Below are positions 22,154-22,299 of a stretch of 22,299 nucleotides of DNA, piece by piece. The stretch comes from an uncultured Chloroflexota bacterium (lineage in GTDB: Bacteria; Chloroflexota; Dehalococcoidia; UBA3495), in the NCBI GenBank assembly GCA_913020235.1, contig CAJWBT010000003.1, positions 1-22,299 of the forward strand, given 5' to 3'. Positions within the stretch are counted from its first letter, which is position 1. Each line of letters opens with the position of its first letter. The position numbers and the translations under genes are program-made. The notes beneath the pieces are model-generated. The model was not told the origin of the DNA. It saw only the letters and a program-made list of their open reading frames with translations, and did no database searches.

Positions 22154-22299
22154 TCAGTCGCTTCTCGCCCCGGCCACCGAGTTGTACCAGTCCAGGATCT
22201 CGCCGCCGGTCATGAACACCACCCCCTCGAATTGCCGGATATAATCGAAGATCATGTCATAGTACTTGATGCGGTGGGGTGCGCCGGTGATGTAGGGGT
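22154..22299 (-). CDS. Polysaccharide deacetylase-like protein, C-terminal end (cut by window edge)
   Basis: Only the last 48 codons are present; the 5' part is outside the window. The peptide PYITGAPHRIKYYDMIFDYI then QFEGVVFMTGGEILDWYNS matches the C-terminal end of NodB-fold polysaccharide deacetylase and related urate-pathway (PuuE-type) proteins: a His in the G.PHR motif, a helix, then the GV.F.TGGEI.DWY strand-helix. These enzymes remove N-acyl groups from carbohydrates or hydrolyse related amides using a metal site in the missing part. The NHL-repeat gene follows 28 bp downstream on the same strand. Confidence 0.7.
   Translation of the reverse strand, partial: PYITGAPHRIKYYDMIFDYIRQFEGVVFMTGGEILDWYNSVAGARSD

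Overview
The window is GC-rich, densely coded bacterial DNA, with most genes on the minus strand and frequent GTG/TTG starts. The gene content points to Chloroflexota, perhaps a Dehalococcoidia/SAR202-type lineage: a methylmalonyl-CoA mutase split into a large subunit and a separate small B12 subunit, a DUF177-rpmF-fabD-nusB-acpP housekeeping run, a DUF3179 protein, an Ldh2-family dehydrogenase and an archaellum-like (FlaF/FlaG-type) small protein. The taxonomic assignment is inference, since no rRNA is present.

Region 1 (1-4220, minus). A housekeeping cluster reads DUF177 protein, bL32, FabD, NusB, acyl carrier protein, family-4 uracil-DNA glycosylase and RNase J (cut by the window edge). 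A promoter with consensus -35 and -10 hexamers lies just upstream of the DUF177 gene.

Region 2 (4297-9491, minus). Propionyl/methylmalonyl-CoA genes: the small B12-binding mutase subunit, methylmalonyl-CoA epimerase, an acyl-CoA dehydrogenase and the large mutase subunit. The large subunit carries the Tyr/Arg pair expected of true methylmalonyl-CoA mutases. A foreign-looking segment sits between the dehydrogenase and the large subunit. It holds a 35-codon ORF and a toxin-antitoxin pair, each followed by an attC-like imperfect palindrome, so it looks like two integron cassettes without an integrase.

Region 3 (9600-12794). An orphan antitoxin related to the one in the cassette, then a minus-strand set: RidA-like protein, DUF3179 membrane-anchored protein and a deiodinase-like thioredoxin-fold protein. 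The DUF3179 gene is interrupted by one in-frame TGA exactly where the first Cys of its CPLC motif belongs. A 7-bp hairpin with a G in the second loop position starts 13 nt after the TGA. This is the best candidate for something new: a putative selenocysteine-containing DUF3179 protein. The same ORF also carries an in-frame palindromic repeat. A tRNA-Gly(TCC) follows on the plus strand.

Region 4 (12949-18564, minus). Dehydrogenases and a transporter: a PanE/ApbA-type reductase, an MFS permease, D-3-phosphoglycerate dehydrogenase with ACT domain, and an Ldh2-family oxidoreductase with its own promoter and terminator.

Region 5 (18739-22299). On the plus strand: an unrecognised two-TM protein, an archaellum-like secreted/anchored protein and an M42-type metallopeptidase. 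Convergent to these are an NHL-repeat propeller protein and the C-terminal end of a polysaccharide deacetylase-like protein.
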